Shown here: piece by piece, positions 1-8,166 of the stretch
Numbering within the stretch: position 1 is the stretch's first letter
How the letters are laid out: each line of letters starts with the position of its first letter
Source of the DNA: Arthrobacter sp. CDRTa11
Lineage (GTDB): Bacteria; Actinomycetota; Actinomycetes; Actinomycetales; Micrococcaceae
DNA: 64,000 nucleotides
Reading direction: 5' to 3'
Assembly: GCF_026427775.1 (NCBI RefSeq)
Contig: NZ_CP044532.1
Span: 2,542,001-2,606,000, forward strand
The notes under the pieces: model-generated
Seen by the model: the letters and a program-made list of their open reading frames with translations, nothing else
Database searches by the model: none
What the model was told of the DNA's origin: nothing
Position numbers and translations under genes: made by a program

Positions 1-256
1 TGCGGCTGAAGATGTCCCGGCCCGAGGCGTCGGTGCCCAGTGGGTGTGCGGGCCCCGGGGGGAGCGCGGATTCGCGAAGGTTTACGCCGTTGGGGTCAGG
101 CAGCCCGAGGAATGGCACCACGATGGCGATGGTGATGACGGCCAGGAGCAACAGGGCGGAGAGCAGTCCGAGGGGGTTGCGGACAAAGCGCCGAATCAGG
201 CCAGAGCGGGCGACGACGGGTTCGACGTCGGTGGGGACTTCTGTCGCAAGAGTCAT
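1..256 (-). CDS. DppC-like ABC transporter permease, N-terminal part (truncated by window edge)
   Basis: Inner-membrane permease of a peptide/nickel-type (Dpp/Opp) ABC importer. The minus-strand frame opens with ATG at 256 and reads MTLATEVPTDVEPVVARSGL, then a cytosolic Arg-rich stretch, one long hydrophobic helix, and the family landmark HPLGTDASGRDIFSR at about residues 70-84, typical of DppC/OppC N-termini. The start overlaps the stop of the upstream permease gene by 4 bp (ATGA), so the two are translationally coupled. Only about 85 residues are inside the window. Substrate unknown; Dpp-type systems carry peptides, nickel or oligosaccharides. Confidence 0.85.
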   Translation of the reverse strand, partial: MTLATEVPTDVEPVVARSGLIRRFVRNPLGLLSALLLLAVITIAIVVPFLGLPDPNGVNLRESALPPGPAHPLGTDASGRDIFSR

Positions 257-1194
257 GACAGGCGCACTTTCGGGTTGAGCCAGGCGACGAGGACGTCGAC
301 GACCAGATTGACGATGACGACGATGAGCACGACGGCGAGGATCACTCCGACGATGAGGGGCAAGTCAGTGCGGCTGGTTGCCTCGACGGCGAGCGAGCCA
401 AGTCCGGGGAGCGCAAAAACTGCTTCAATGACGACCGCGCCGCCGAGGATTCCCACTACCTGCACTGCCAGGCTGGTGAGGCCGTTCGTGGAGGCATTGC
501 GCAGGACGGACGTCAGGATGATCCGGCGCTCCGACAGCCCACGGCTGCGAACGGTCCGGATATAGTCGTTCCGAAGCACCCCCAGGGTAGCGGAACGGAC
601 CTGCTGAGCCACGCCTGCCACACCCCCGATCGCGAGGGCGATCACGGGCAGGGTGATGGTTCTTGCCCAGCCCGCTGGTGACTCAGTCAGTGGTATGTAG
701 CCCGTTGCCGGGAAGATTTTCTGCTGGATGGCGAAGTAGGTGACCAGGAACAGCGCCACGATGAACGAGGGAAGGGCATCCCCCAGGGTGGCAAGGATCT
801 GCAGGGTGCGGTCAACCCAGCCTTTGCGCACCGCGGCCCAGATGCCGGCCGCGAACGCCAGGATTCCGGTCAGCAGGGTAACCACGACCACCAGGCTCAG
901 GGTAACCGGGAGCCGGATCATGAGCGTGTCCCACACTGGCTGGCTGCTGAAGTAGGAAATCCCAAGGTTTCCGGAAATAGCCTTGGTGAACCAGGCGAAA
1001 TATTGGACCAGGAGGGGCTGGTCAAGGCCGAGCTCCTGGTTCTTCAGAGCAACCTGTTCCTCCGTGGCGTTCTCGCCCAGGATGTTCCGGGAAATATCCC
1101 CTGCGGTGGGGTAAAGAAGCACATAGGCCAGGAAAGACACGGCCACGAGCAGGACGACGGCGGAGAGCAGACGCCGCAGCAGAAAAATAGTCAC
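253..1194 (-). CDS. DppB-like ABC transporter permease
   Basis: First permease of the peptide/nickel-type ABC importer, 313 aa, the normal length for DppB. It has an N-terminal membrane helix, a periplasmic loop with the family pattern NQELGLDQPLLVQY, and several hydrophobic segments. The EAA-like cytoplasmic loop (DYIRTVRSRGLSERRII, about residue 210) contacts the ATPase. The start is GTG at 1194, preceded by AGGAG at a proper distance. It lies downstream of the binding-protein gene, with a strong hairpin in the 61-bp gap, and overlaps the DppC-like gene by 4 bp. Confidence 0.9.
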   Translation of the reverse strand: MTIFLLRRLLSAVVLLVAVSFLAYVLLYPTAGDISRNILGENATEEQVALKNQELGLDQPLLVQYFAWFTKAISGNLGISYFSSQPVWDTLMIRLPVTLSLVVVVTLLTGILAFAAGIWAAVRKGWVDRTLQILATLGDALPSFIVALFLVTYFAIQQKIFPATGYIPLTESPAGWARTITLPVIALAIGGVAGVAQQVRSATLGVLRNDYIRTVRSRGLSERRIILTSVLRNASTNGLTSLAVQVVGILGGAVVIEAVFALPGLGSLAVEATSRTDLPLIVGVILAVVLIVVIVNLVVDVLVAWLNPKVRLS

Positions 1195-1221
1195 GAGGGA
1201 CTCCTATGTCCGGTAGTCACC

Positions 1222-1245
1222 GTGCCGGGGCCGAAGCCCCGGCAC
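1222..1245 (-). terminator. intercistronic hairpin between binding-protein and permease genes
   Basis: GTGCCGGGGC at 1222-1231 pairs perfectly with GCCCCGGCAC at 1236-1245 across a CGAA loop. There is no U-tract. It sits just after the binding-protein stop and before the permease RBS. Such hairpins commonly act as partial terminators or 3' end stabilisers that let the binding protein be made in excess of the permeases. Confidence 0.6.
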
Positions 1246-1255
1246 GCGCTGACTG

Positions 1256-2803
1256 CTACTTGCCGGTGGGCCTGTAGTTATAGATGGACGGCACGGCCTG
1301 TTCCGTCTGCGGCTCCACGTCGACGGAGCCGGTGAAGTAGAAGTGGGACTGCAGCCGGTAGAGCGGGCTGAACCAGTAGTTGTCCACGATGAAGTTGTTG
1401 ATCGACTTGGCTGCTTCCTTCTGCTCAGCCTCGTCGCCTGACTGCGCCTTCTGGATAAACCCTTTCAGTTCAGGGTCCTCAACCTTGAAGGGGTTCCAGG
1501 GGGCGCTGGGTGCGAGCTGGAAGATGGTGTGCCGCCAATCATCACGCTGGCTGAGGGCCATGTAAGCGATGGGGTATTCTGCGCGGAGCATGGACGGGAT
1601 TGCCTGGCCAGGGCCCCACTGGTGCCGGTTCACCGTTACCCCGACATCCTGCCAGTTCTGGATGATCGAATCGTAGATCGACGGATCGAAGACCGGGCTG
1701 ATCGGGAAGGTGAACGTCAGGTTCTCCGCACCGGCTTCCTTGAGGAGCTCACGGGCACGGTCGGGATTGTAAGTGTACTTGCCGTCAAGGGCCTCATCAT
1801 AGCCCTCAGTGCCGGGCCGGAAGGTCTGACTGGTCAGCGTGCCTTTTCCGAGGTGGACGGCCTGGAGGAGTGCTTCCCGGTCGATGGCGAGCGTCAGGGC
1901 TTCCCGTACCCGCACGTCGGCGAGTTCCGGCAGTTTGGTTCCATTGCGGTCAAAGAAGAAGATGCCCTCCCAGTTCACCTCGTTGGGCTTGTGCTGAAGT
2001 CCCGCACCTTCAGCTTCGACGGCCGTGGCCGCACGGTTGAGGACGGCGGCATCGATCTGGCCGGACTTCAGTGCATTGAGACGGGCAGTCTCATCGGTCA
2101 GGACCTGGAACTCAACCTTGTCGAAGGGAAGCTTGTCACCCCAGTAATCGGCGTTGCGGACATAGGTGATCTTCGAACCGGACACGGTGTTGGCGGAGTC
2201 CAAAGTGTACGGACCCGATCCCACCGGCTTGGTCTTAATCGCCTCAGTGCCAACAGCGCTGGGGCTTGCGATATAGCCTGCCGCGTTGGCCAGGGAGTAA
2301 GGAAGGCCGGGATCAGGTTCGGACAGCCGGATCACGGCGGTAGTGGCGTCTGGGGTTTCGACCGACTGGACGCTGCGTGCCGTTCCGGCCAGGGGACCAT
2401 TGGCCTTCGTGAAGTGCTCAAGGTTCGCCTTGACTGCGGCGGAGTCAAAGGCCGTACCGTCGCTGAACTTCACGTCGTCGCGCAGCTTCAGGGTGTAGGT
2501 GGTGTTGCCGTCGCTTGGCTCCCAGGACGTGGCCAGCATCGGGCTGAGGCTGCCATCCGGCTCCCGCTTGATAAGCGTGTCGTACACGGCCTGGTAGATA
2601 GGGGCCTGGTGTCCTTCGTTGGCCTGCGCGGGGTCATAACTCTGCGGCTCCTGCAATGAGCCGATTCGCAGCAGGGGCGCGGTTTCCGGCCCCTGCTGGG
2701 TGGTTGTGGATTCCGGGGTACTGCCGCCGCATGCGGTGAATGCCAGGGATGCGACGACTGCGGTCACCACTGTCGAGAGAAGTCGGCTTCTAGTCCTCAT
2801 CAT
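1256..2803 (-). CDS. ABC transporter substrate-binding protein, family 5 (lipoprotein)
   Basis: Extracytoplasmic binding protein of the peptide/nickel/oligosaccharide family (SBP_bac_5), 515 aa, the usual size. It has a lipoprotein signal: basic N-terminus (MMRTRSR), hydrophobic core and lipobox ASLAFTAC at about residues 18-25, so it should be anchored on the outer face of the membrane. Family hallmarks follow: SYDPAQANEGHQAPIYQAVYD near residue 55, the DGTAFDSAAVKANLEH segment, and ADVREALTLAIDREALLQ around 300. First gene of the operon with the DppB/DppC permeases. Being next to sulfatases it could take up sulfated saccharides or peptides, but that is inference from position only. Confidence 0.9.
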   Translation of the reverse strand: MMRTRSRLLSTVVTAVVASLAFTACGGSTPESTTTQQGPETAPLLRIGSLQEPQSYDPAQANEGHQAPIYQAVYDTLIKREPDGSLSPMLATSWEPSDGNTTYTLKLRDDVKFSDGTAFDSAAVKANLEHFTKANGPLAGTARSVQSVETPDATTAVIRLSEPDPGLPYSLANAAGYIASPSAVGTEAIKTKPVGSGPYTLDSANTVSGSKITYVRNADYWGDKLPFDKVEFQVLTDETARLNALKSGQIDAAVLNRAATAVEAEGAGLQHKPNEVNWEGIFFFDRNGTKLPELADVRVREALTLAIDREALLQAVHLGKGTLTSQTFRPGTEGYDEALDGKYTYNPDRARELLKEAGAENLTFTFPISPVFDPSIYDSIIQNWQDVGVTVNRHQWGPGQAIPSMLRAEYPIAYMALSQRDDWRHTIFQLAPSAPWNPFKVEDPELKGFIQKAQSGDEAEQKEAAKSINNFIVDNYWFSPLYRLQSHFYFTGSVDVEPQTEQAVPSIYNYRPTGK

Positions 2804-2999
2804 GTCTCTTCCTAAAACTCCATTGTGGTAGGGGGGCCGGATGGTTCTGTGCCTTGGATCACATACTAAACTACGTTAAGTATTTAGCGCAACGGCTTTT
2901 GATATTCGGGCTGTAAGCTGCCCATTTGAAGCACCGTGTGGTGATTCAAAGGTAAATGGAGTTCATGTTTGAGAGCGCGGCCTGATTGCGAGGCAGATC
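2804..2999. promoter_or_regulatory. promoter region with dyad, upstream of the ABC importer operon
   Basis: This 196-bp gap separates the importer operon from the end of the sulfatase operon. An 8-bp imperfect dyad, TACTAAAC-tac-GTTAAGTA (7 of 8 paired), spans 2864-2882. On the minus strand a possible promoter (TTGCGC, 18-bp spacer, TAGTAT) overlaps it. The half-site ACGTTAAGTA recurs as ACGTTGAGTA at 7100-7109 upstream of the padR/FGE genes, so the dyad may be a PadR operator. No gene is visible in this gap. Confidence 0.35.
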
Positions 3000-4664
3000 C
3001 TAACTTGCCGCTATTGGGGCGAAATGAATCTCGTTGCTGTCGGCGTATCCGAGCCGGGAAGCCTTGAACCAGAGCGCGGCGTCGGGCGGCGCCGGAGTCG
3101 CCTCACAGAGGATGTACCAGGCGCGTCCATCCGAAGGTGGCGCACCTGTCTCCTCGGCCAGCCGCGGCCTGGTGGCCGTCGCCATCCCCGCTCCTTCGGG
3201 TGCAGGCGGGTCCGCCGTCCACACCACGCACGCGCCGTCAGTAGAGGAGCCGGCCGTGATGGCCCCGTCTTTCATGTGGACAGCTGGCGGCGCTGTGACG
3301 GGTTGGATGCCAGATGGGCGCCACTGTTCGGCCAGGTCGTCTTCGGGAATAAAGCCCAGGTCACCGTAGGTGGCCTGCCAGTTGTCCACCGCCGAGCGGA
3401 ATCTTCCCAAGACCGCGGAACAGGCGGGATCTTCGGCGAGATTCGTCGTTTCATGCGGATCTTCACTGAGGTCGAACAATTCCTCGCGGGGTTTCACGGG
3501 CGCCACGAGACGGCGCTGTAAGGGACTGAGCAGAGTGCGCTGCATGCCCGTCGCGCGCTGCCCGGCCTCGGCGGAGGCGAGTTGCCTCAGCTCGCGCCAG
3601 GTGGCCAGCCCGTCAGGGTAGTCGCAATGCTGCATCGGTCCACGGTCAGGATGGTAGTGGCGGATGTAGCGGTAGCGGCTGTCGCGCGCTGAGCGGGACA
3701 TGTCCTCCAGTTCACCCATCCGGTCCAGGCCGGCAAAGGCGTAAGTGTTGGGCGAGTCGATAATGTTGCCGTCAGGGTTGAGCAAGGGCTTGGCATGCAT
3801 GTGAGGCGGGATGTCCAGCCCGCATAGCTGCAGCATGGTCGGCGCGAGGTCCATGAGGTGGGCAACGTTGGGGTTGACGCTTCCGGTTGCAATGCGGCCA
3901 GGCCATTTCATGATGAGCGGCTCGCGAAGCCCTGAATCATTGATCCAGCGCTTGGCGCGTGGCATGCCAGGGCCGTGGTCACTCCAGAACACAACAATCG
4001 TGTTTTCCGCCAGCCCGTCCTCCTCCAGTTCGGCAAGGATGGTTCCGACCCAGTGGTCCATCTCCGTGATGAGGTCGCTGTACCGCGCCCAGGACCGGCG
4101 GAAAACCTCGGTGTCCGGGTAGTAGGGAGGCAGGGGAGCCGTGGCGGGATCATGCCTGTCCACGGGGCGGACGTGGCTGGTGCGTGCGGCGAAAGCGCCG
4201 TCGTCGAGGTATATCTGTGACTCGTGAGTGATCAGCCCGTGGAACGTAGCGAAAAACGGCGTCTTGGCGTCCGGGCGGTTCCGCCAATGTGCAGTGGCGC
4301 TGCAGTCATCGAACGCGCTGGGCGGGGTTTTGACCTGGAAATCCGTGAACGAGTTGTTAGTGACGTAGTAGCCGGCCTCCCGGAAGTACTCGCTGAAAAG
4401 CCGTACTTCCGGCGGCGGTACTGCCTTTGTTCGCATGTGCATCGTGCCGGTCGCGGTCGGAAAGCAACCGGTCATGATGGCCGAACGGGAGGGTGCACAG
4501 ATGGGGGCGGCAGCAAAGGCATGATCGAAGCGCATGCCTTCGTCGGCGAGGCGGTCCAGATTCGGTGTTATTGCGTACTCAGCTCCAGGGTACACACCTG
4601 CATAGGCGCCGAGATGGGGGCTGATGTCATGGGTCGAAATCCATAGGATGTTGGGACGCGTCAT
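3000..4664 (-). CDS. Cys-type sulfatase, heparan N-sulfatase-like
   Basis: Sulfate-ester or sulfamate hydrolase of the alkaline-phosphatase superfamily, 554 aa. The N-terminus MTRPNILWISTHDISPHLGA gives the first metal-binding segment. The sulfatase signature Cys-Ala-Pro-Ser-Arg is at residues 56-60, and its Cys must be converted to formylglycine by an FGE, which is encoded at 7201-8166. A second metal site appears as VVFWSDHGPG (about residue 225). The overall pattern, including HMRTKAVPPPE after the active site, resembles N-sulfoglucosamine sulfohydrolase-like sulfatases. No signal peptide is visible, so it probably acts on imported substrate. It overlaps the second sulfatase gene by 4 bp. 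Substrate not determinable from sequence. Confidence 0.88.
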   Translation of the reverse strand: MTRPNILWISTHDISPHLGAYAGVYPGAEYAITPNLDRLADEGMRFDHAFAAAPICAPSRSAIMTGCFPTATGTMHMRTKAVPPPEVRLFSEYFREAGYYVTNNSFTDFQVKTPPSAFDDCSATAHWRNRPDAKTPFFATFHGLITHESQIYLDDGAFAARTSHVRPVDRHDPATAPLPPYYPDTEVFRRSWARYSDLITEMDHWVGTILAELEEDGLAENTIVVFWSDHGPGMPRAKRWINDSGLREPLIMKWPGRIATGSVNPNVAHLMDLAPTMLQLCGLDIPPHMHAKPLLNPDGNIIDSPNTYAFAGLDRMGELEDMSRSARDSRYRYIRHYHPDRGPMQHCDYPDGLATWRELRQLASAEAGQRATGMQRTLLSPLQRRLVAPVKPREELFDLSEDPHETTNLAEDPACSAVLGRFRSAVDNWQATYGDLGFIPEDDLAEQWRPSGIQPVTAPPAVHMKDGAITAGSSTDGACVVWTADPPAPEGAGMATATRPRLAEETGAPPSDGRAWYILCEATPAPPDAALWFKASRLGYADSNEIHFAPIAAS

Positions 4665-6478
4665 GTTTCTGCGCTCCAGGCCAAGGTGTTGACGGCGGGC
4701 GCCCGGCTGTCGGCGCCAATATCTTCCAGGCCTTCAAGGTCCTCTGCCAACTGGGTGAGCACAGCACCTGATATTGGCGTGACCCTGGCCATCTGGTGGA
4801 GGCTGAGCTGAGCACGGATATTGATCAGTTCGGTGGCTACCAGCTGCGGAAGGTGCTTGGCAAGAATGGCCTCGCACCGGGGGTCCTGGCGGAGTTCCAG
4901 GATGGGGATGTTCAGCACGGCACCACCATGGGGAAAGTCCGACAAGGGAGGCAACGGTTCCAGCGCTACCGCCGAGCGGGCAGCCTGCTTGCCGACCAGC
5001 AAATGATTCGTGTCCGGGACGGCATCGAAGGGGATGCCCAGGCGGACAAACTGGCTCGGCGGCGCGTCAGATTCGTGCATCATTTCGGCCAGCAGGCGGA
5101 GCATCCGCAGCTCCGCCTCGTCGTCGATGATGGGGTTGTTCTGACCTGGGTCGGCCTCCAGATCGAACAGCAGCGTTCCGTGGATCCATGGATTCATCAG
5201 CGACTTGGCCTGCATTTTCATGCTGCGAAGACCCTTGGTGAAGGAAAACGGTTCGGCAGGCTCCCAGGCGGCGAGTTCATTCACCGTAAAACGGGAGCGC
5301 ATATGCGTTGGCATCAGCGTGAAGTCCTCCAGCGGCGCGTTGCCGGCTTCGGTGGCAGCGCGCATGTAGACATACCTGCCGTCCGTGACATTGACGTGCC
5401 CGCCGTGGATGCCGAACAGCACGCCTTTATGGACGTCTGCATCGTCGCGGAGTACGGCGGCGAGGTCCCGGCCCTGCATGTCCGGGGTGGCCTCGAGCCC
5501 GAAGAAACGCAGCAGGGTAGGTGCGATGTCAATGGTTTGCGTTAGGGCGCCCCGGCGCGTGCCCCGTTCCGCAGTCCTTGGGTCCCACAGGAACATTGGC
5601 AGATGCACCAGTTCGTTGAACCACGGCATGAGAGATTTCGCCCACCAGCCATGCTCGCCCAGGAGGAAGCCGTGGTCGGTGTTCACAAGCAGCATGGTGT
5701 CCTTCCACATGTCGTACTTGTCCATCGCATCCAGGACGCGGCCCAGGGACTTGTCGCACATTGACACCAGGGCGGCGTATTCGTAGCGGGCGTGGTCAAC
5801 CTGCTCCTGGGGCTCGGCCACCTTTTGGTACCCGGGCCAGTCGAATTCCGGCCCCGAGTACTCGTGGACGTACTTTGCCTTGAAGGAGTGGTGGGTGAAG
5901 AAGGGTTCGTGTGGATCGAAGAGCTCAAGCTGGAGCATCCACTCGTCTGCCGCGCTGTTCGTCTCGATGAATTCGATCCCGGCGTTGACCGATCTTGTCT
6001 GTGGGTGTTCGGCCTCGGTTGGCATGTAGCTGCGGTTGATGGCATCCTGCCGCCTCATCCGGGTCAAGGCAGTACCGACGCTGCCCTGGGGGGTAACTAC
6101 CCCTTTCCACGGGTCGCCTTCCTGTCCGCGGAGGAATTCCCATGTGGTGTATCGGGTGTGGTACGTGCCGCCGCCGTCTTCCCAGTAGTGCGGGTGGTCT
6201 GAAACCAAGTGCGTGTGGATTCCTGCCTGTCCCAGTATTTCGGGCATGGAATCGTCGAACGGTTCGAGCGGGCCCCAGCTGCGGTGCAGGAAGTTGTAGC
6301 GGCCGGTGTGCATTTCGCGCCGGGCCGGCATGCAGGGCATGGACCCGGCATAGAAGTTGTCAAAGGTGACAGCTTTCTCGGCCAGCCGGGCGAAATTTGG
6401 GGCATCAATTATGGTGTCGCCATAAGGTGGAAGCATATGCCGGTTGAGGCTGTCGAACATCAGGATAATGGCCCTCAT
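4661..6478 (-). CDS. Cys-type sulfatase (CxPAR signature)
   Basis: Second sulfatase of the operon, 605 aa. The start is ATG at 6478 (MRAIILMFDSLNRHMLPPYG), chosen because it overlaps the padR stop by 4 bp and begins directly at the conserved beta-strand; the frame stays open further upstream but without family sequence. The active-site signature Cys-Met-Pro-Ala-Arg lies at residues 49-53, a substrate for FGE. LLVNTDHGFLLGEHGWWAKS (about residue 265) is the second metal site. No signal peptide, so cytosolic. Different from its neighbour, so the two may remove different sulfate groups from one substrate. Confidence 0.88.
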   Translation of the reverse strand: MRAIILMFDSLNRHMLPPYGDTIIDAPNFARLAEKAVTFDNFYAGSMPCMPARREMHTGRYNFLHRSWGPLEPFDDSMPEILGQAGIHTHLVSDHPHYWEDGGGTYHTRYTTWEFLRGQEGDPWKGVVTPQGSVGTALTRMRRQDAINRSYMPTEAEHPQTRSVNAGIEFIETNSAADEWMLQLELFDPHEPFFTHHSFKAKYVHEYSGPEFDWPGYQKVAEPQEQVDHARYEYAALVSMCDKSLGRVLDAMDKYDMWKDTMLLVNTDHGFLLGEHGWWAKSLMPWFNELVHLPMFLWDPRTAERGTRRGALTQTIDIAPTLLRFFGLEATPDMQGRDLAAVLRDDADVHKGVLFGIHGGHVNVTDGRYVYMRAATEAGNAPLEDFTLMPTHMRSRFTVNELAAWEPAEPFSFTKGLRSMKMQAKSLMNPWIHGTLLFDLEADPGQNNPIIDDEAELRMLRLLAEMMHESDAPPSQFVRLGIPFDAVPDTNHLLVGKQAARSAVALEPLPPLSDFPHGGAVLNIPILELRQDPRCEAILAKHLPQLVATELINIRAQLSLHQMARVTPISGAVLTQLAEDLEGLEDIGADSRAPAVNTLAWSAET

Positions 6479-7053
6479 CGGGTTCCTTTCATTGGAAGCG
6501 GAAGTCCGAGGATTTCCTCGCGGAGTTCGGTGAGTGCAGCGACGTGGGCATCCATTGCGGCAGAACCCTTCAGGTGGAGCCATTCCTTGACAGACTCGGC
6601 CAGTTCCTCGTCGAAGGGGATGGATGGGTGCCAATCTTCATGCCGGTCCCGGTCCCGGTAGCGGCGGATCTCGTCCTGCCGGTGATGGATTTCGACGTCG
6701 AGCAAGGCACCCAGCTGGTCCCGGCCCATAAACCCGGCGAAGCTGAGGCGAACGTTAAGTTCCGGGTCCTGAAAGCGGGTTGGTGGACTATACGGTCCCG
6801 TCAACCAGTCGAGGAAGACCGCGGCACCTTTATCAGTAACGCTGTATTTTTTGGCGTCCTGCGCCCCGGGCCTGCGTTCCACGGTATGGGTGACCAGTCC
6901 TTGTGACTCCATCAGCCCCAGCGACCGGTAGACCTGGCTCATCTGGGTATTGGACCGCATGAATCGTCCCCTGTTGTCCAGGAATTTTTTCAGGTCATAT
7001 CCGGTGCTCGGATGTTCGAGCAGAACGCCCAAAAGAATGTGCTCGAGCTTCAT
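6475..7053 (-). CDS. PadR family transcriptional regulator
   Basis: Winged-helix regulator of 192 aa. I place the start at ATG 7053 (MKLEHILLGVLLEHPSTGYD) because a strong GAGGAAGG precedes it; an in-frame ATG at 7086 would add 11 unconserved residues. The N-terminal PadR HTH covers about residues 3-80, and a C-terminal helical dimerisation region follows (DQLGALLDVEIHHRQDEIRR). It is the first gene of the padR-sulfatase-sulfatase operon and is divergent from the FGE gene, so it probably controls both. The effector is unknown. Confidence 0.88.
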   Translation of the reverse strand: MKLEHILLGVLLEHPSTGYDLKKFLDNRGRFMRSNTQMSQVYRSLGLMESQGLVTHTVERRPGAQDAKKYSVTDKGAAVFLDWLTGPYSPPTRFQDPELNVRLSFAGFMGRDQLGALLDVEIHHRQDEIRRYRDRDRHEDWHPSIPFDEELAESVKEWLHLKGSAAMDAHVAALTELREEILGLPLPMKGTR

Positions 7054-7200
7054 TGCATGACCTTCCTCGCAAGCCGGCATCCCCACAGCTTTCCCTCATA
7101 CGTTGAGTAGACGATGACACAATTGGAATGGTTAGGCAATAGCACTTGTGGAATGGTTTTGGTAAAGTCACAGGGGTACAGCCCTAATCCCGGAGGCAAT
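7054..7200. promoter_or_regulatory. divergent promoter region padR/sulfatases - FGE
   Basis: The 147-bp gap between padR and the FGE gene carries ACGTTGAGTA at 7100-7109, which matches the half-site at 2873-2882. It also carries a direct repeat GGAATGGTT at 7125-7133 and 7150-7158. These are candidate regulator sites. The FGE gene has a good RBS (CGGAGG) ending 5 bp before its ATG. Confidence 0.35.
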
Positions 7201-8166
7201 ATGGAGCCATCAGACCGCGCTGAACAATCCGGCTGCTGCGCCCCCTCCAGGGCCGCTGCCGTCAGTGAACAGCGTCAGCCGATGACCGACGTCGGTTTCG
7301 CATTCCATGACGACGTACTGCTGCCCGGGGGCTCATTCCAGATGGGCGATGCCTTCGGCGAGGGGTATCCATCAGACGGTGAAGTGCCGGTTCATGAGGT
7401 CCGGGTTCCGGCGGTCCGCATGGATACGACGTCAGTGACGAACAGAATGTTCGCCAAGTTCGTGGCGGCGAGCAGCTATCGCACAGAGGCGGAGAGGTAC
7501 GGAACTTCCGCAGTGTTCCACCTGCTGCTGAAGGCGCCACCAAAGGATGTGCTCGGAGCAGCCGAAAGAGCGCCATGGTGGCTTAACGTCCGCGGGGCGG
7601 ACTGGGCGCACCCGGCTGGCGCCAACTCCCACTGGAGCGACGCTGCGGATCATCCGGTGGTCCACGTCTCCCACAATGACGCCTTGGCATATTGTTCATG
7701 GGCTCAGCGGAGGCTTCCTACCGAAGCGGAATGGGAGTACGCGGCACGGGGAGGACTGTCCGGGAAGCGATACGCGTGGGGTGACGAGCTGACGCCGGGC
7801 GGCGAGCACCGCTGCAACATCTGGCAGGGCACGTTTCCTGGCAAGAATACAGCCGAGGACGGGTTCCTGGGGACTGCGCCGGTGAAGTCGTTCGCTCCGA
7901 ACGGGTTTGGCCTCTATGAGACTGCGGGAAATGTCTGGGAGTGGTGCTCCGACTGGTTCCTGCCTAAGTACTATCGAAATTCACCCGTCGATAACCCGCA
8001 GGGTCCCACCATCGGCGCTGGACGTGTCATGCGAGGCGGATCCTACCTTTGCCACGACTCCTACTGCAACAGGTACCGGGTGGCCGCCCGTACAGCGAAC
8101 ACGCCGGAATCCTCCAGCGGGAACTGCGGATTCCGGACCGTGTGCCTCGACGAACCGGGTGGCTAG
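7201..8166 (+). CDS. formylglycine-generating enzyme (sulfatase-modifying factor)
   Basis: Copper-dependent oxidase that converts the signature Cys of sulfatases to C-alpha-formylglycine, 321 aa. Start ATG 7201 is supported by GGAGG; the longer frame from 7114 has no RBS. The FGE-sulfatase fold is evident: LLPGGSFQMGDAFGEGYPSD, RLPTEAEWEYAARGG, YAWGDELTPGG, NVWEWCSDWF and GGSYLCHDSYCNRYRVAART. The last holds the two active-site cysteines (LC..., YC...). The sequence is close to what I recall of the Streptomyces coelicolor enzyme. Odd feature: the N-terminal tail contains Cys-Ala-Pro-Ser-Arg at residues 13-17, the same pentapeptide as the adjacent sulfatase active site. Divergent from the sulfatase operon; its stop overlaps that of the convergent hydrolase gene by 4 bp. 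Confidence 0.93.
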   Translation: MEPSDRAEQSGCCAPSRAAAVSEQRQPMTDVGFAFHDDVLLPGGSFQMGDAFGEGYPSDGEVPVHEVRVPAVRMDTTSVTNRMFAKFVAASSYRTEAERYGTSAVFHLLLKAPPKDVLGAAERAPWWLNVRGADWAHPAGANSHWSDAADHPVVHVSHNDALAYCSWAQRRLPTEAEWEYAARGGLSGKRYAWGDELTPGGEHRCNIWQGTFPGKNTAEDGFLGTAPVKSFAPNGFGLYETAGNVWEWCSDWFLPKYYRNSPVDNPQGPTIGAGRVMRGGSYLCHDSYCNRYRVAARTANTPESSSGNCGFRTVCLDEPGG

